Source: Oppiella nova
Taxonomy: Eukaryota > Arthropoda > Arachnida > Sarcoptiformes > Oppiidae
Assembly (NCBI GenBank): GCA_905397405.1
Contig: CAJPVJ010000835.1
Location: 1 to 20,106, forward strand
DNA length: 20,106 nt
Reading direction: 5' to 3'
The position numbers were made by a program, and so were the translations under genes. Of the stretch, positions 19,304 through 20,106 are shown piece after piece. Within the stretch, counting starts at the first letter, position 1. The number at the start of each line of letters is the position of its first letter. The notes under the pieces were generated by a model. That model saw only the letters and a list, made by a program, of their open reading frames with translations, did no database searches and was not told the DNA's origin.

Positions 19304-19645
19304 AGAATTTATAAATAAATTAAGTCTATTAAATATGATGTGAAATAACTCTAGACTTAGTGAAGATTTAATGGTATTTATTAGATCTGAATACTCGAGT
19401 ACTTTCCGTCCTAATCGGAGCCTTTGTCACGAGTTATCACAAATTATGAGATTAAATGAATTAAAAATTTCAAAACATTTAAATTAAGTCTATATTCAAA
19501 ACATCCTTATTTTAATTAGTTTTATGTCCTTGCTATGTTTTTCTGTTTTATAATAATACAATCTTGAATAACTTATACTGCATATAACACTTATCAATAT
19601 AAACAAATGAATTAATGTCTAATAATAGATTTTTGTATTGAATTG
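19304..19645. other. Downstream flank of the inverted receptor copy
   Basis: Apart from the 164-base insertion, this is the counterpart of 17216-17400 on the left arm. No gene other than the insertion is visible. Confidence 0.55.
19316..19493 (-). mobile_element. 164-base insertion flanked by 14-base direct repeats
   Basis: TAAATTAAGTCTAT occurs at 19316-19329 and again at 19480-19493, while the left arm has a single copy at the matching place. That is the footprint of a target-site duplication, of a length usual for LINE, SINE or Penelope-type insertion. Inside, the minus strand reads TGACAAAGGCTCCG, then ATTAGGACGGAAAGT, which recalls the degenerate hammerhead-like motif of Penelope-like elements and small retrozymes. 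No coding capacity. It is a non-autonomous or 3'-end fragment. Confidence 0.6.
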
Positions 19646-20106
19646 TTATTTTATTAAATCACTGCCATAGAATATGAACTGAATCAATTTTAAAGTAAAT
19701 GCCATTAATATAGCCAATAGCTGTAATAAAATAATTCAAATTAGAAATTTATTGACAATTATTTGCTAAAATGATGTGATAGTACCTCATAAAATACATT
19801 TTCATTGATTATAAATAGATTCAAACAGTAATATCCCACACGTTTTGATGAACTTATTTCCAATAATGTCATCAACTATAGGAATAAATAATTAAATGTA
19901 ATCTAGGTTGATTTAAATTTAATATTTCATACTTGCCTTTACATTTAAATACGATAAAATAGAATATTTATTACATTTGATATAAAATGTGTTCAATATA
20001 TCAAACATTTTATTAGATTCCTTATGAACCAGAATTGCGAATATATTAATGAATATGCAATACATAATCAAAAGTGGAAACATAAATAAAGTGAATAAAA
20101 CCATAA
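19646..20106 (-). CDS. Gustatory-receptor-like gene, inverted copy of copy 4 (5' part cut by window edge)
   Basis: On the minus strand, exon 1 enters from the right edge (20106 down to 19937), followed by exon 2 (19875-19786, 90 bases) and exon 3 (19720-19646). All are in frame and match copy 4 with only a few differences, for example Met to Ile in NTFYIKCNK and one synonymous change in the last codon. The first donor is again AAG|GCAAGT, so the GC-AG intron predates the split of the two arms. Visible parts cover membrane segment 6 (PLLIMYCIFINIFAILVH) and the last segment with AFTLKLIQFILYG. The frame visible here is undamaged; whether its N-terminus is also decayed cannot be seen. It faces copy 4 head-on (convergent). 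If the inversion is an assembly join, this is the other allele of copy 4. Confidence 0.7.

Larger units (their letters stand above)
18166..20106 (-). repeat. Right arm of the giant inverted repeat, with about 700 bases of extra sequence
   Basis: This is the reverse complement of 16755-17999; the last base of the window pairs with 16755. The arm is 1941 bases long against 1245, and nearly all of the 696-base excess lies in two blocks, about 18773-19303 and 19316-19493. Elsewhere the two arms agree at roughly 95-99 percent, coding parts being the most similar. A 22-base perfect AT palindrome lies at 19048-19069. Confidence 0.88.

Noticed and set aside
1-20106. CRISPR arrays, bacterial operons, rRNA or true tRNA genes
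   Set aside because: No regularly spaced repeats, no ribosome-binding-site pattern, and no clean cloverleaf; introns and domain content are eukaryotic.
1-20106. Retrovirus-like or capsid-bearing elements
   Set aside because: No long terminal repeats, protease, integrase, capsid or envelope motifs were seen; the only retroelement coding trace is the short RNase H fragment.

Overview
The window looks like nuclear DNA of a small arthropod, most likely a chelicerate and plausibly an acariform mite. The signs are very AT-rich spacers, many short introns (about 50 to 180 bases), clusters of divergent seven-membrane-segment proteins resembling arthropod gustatory receptors, and a local group of RCC1-repeat genes. 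The species assignment is inference; no ribosomal or mitochondrial marker is present.

Region 1 (1-5540) holds two tandem copies of an unusual gene. Each joins RCC1 beta-propeller repeats of the RCBTB type (N-terminal half) to a protein kinase domain that most resembles the eIF2-alpha kinase group (C-terminal half). The second copy (2921-5259) is whole and predicts 670 residues from four exons. The first copy (1-2221) is cut by the window edge and has a two-base deletion at the DFG motif. The 3' flank of each copy is duplicated too.

Region 2 (5915-9051) holds a single-exon, cysteine-rich type I membrane protein that I do not recognise, then a five-exon RCC1-plus-BTB gene of about 535-539 residues, close to the normal length for the RCBTB family.

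Region 3 (9986-17215) is a tandem array of four gustatory-receptor-like genes on the + strand. All share a long first exon, a 90-base second exon and a short last exon, with phase-0 introns. Only the third copy (13934-15267) reads through without damage. The first has a Trp-to-stop change, the second has a scrambled N-terminus with an exact 66-base duplication, and the fourth has a decayed N-terminus and a GC-AG intron. This is a birth-and-death pattern.

Region 4 (16755-20106) is a very large inverted repeat. The 3' half of the fourth receptor gene and its downstream DNA recur in reverse orientation up to the right edge. The arms flank a 166-base GC-rich spacer ending in the window's only ambiguous base. 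The right arm carries about 700 extra bases: a LINE RNase H remnant, a tRNA/SINE-like stretch with a (GA)n run, and a 164-base insert between 14-base direct repeats. The arms differ by a few percent, so this is either a real inverted duplication or two haplotypes joined head to head in assembly.
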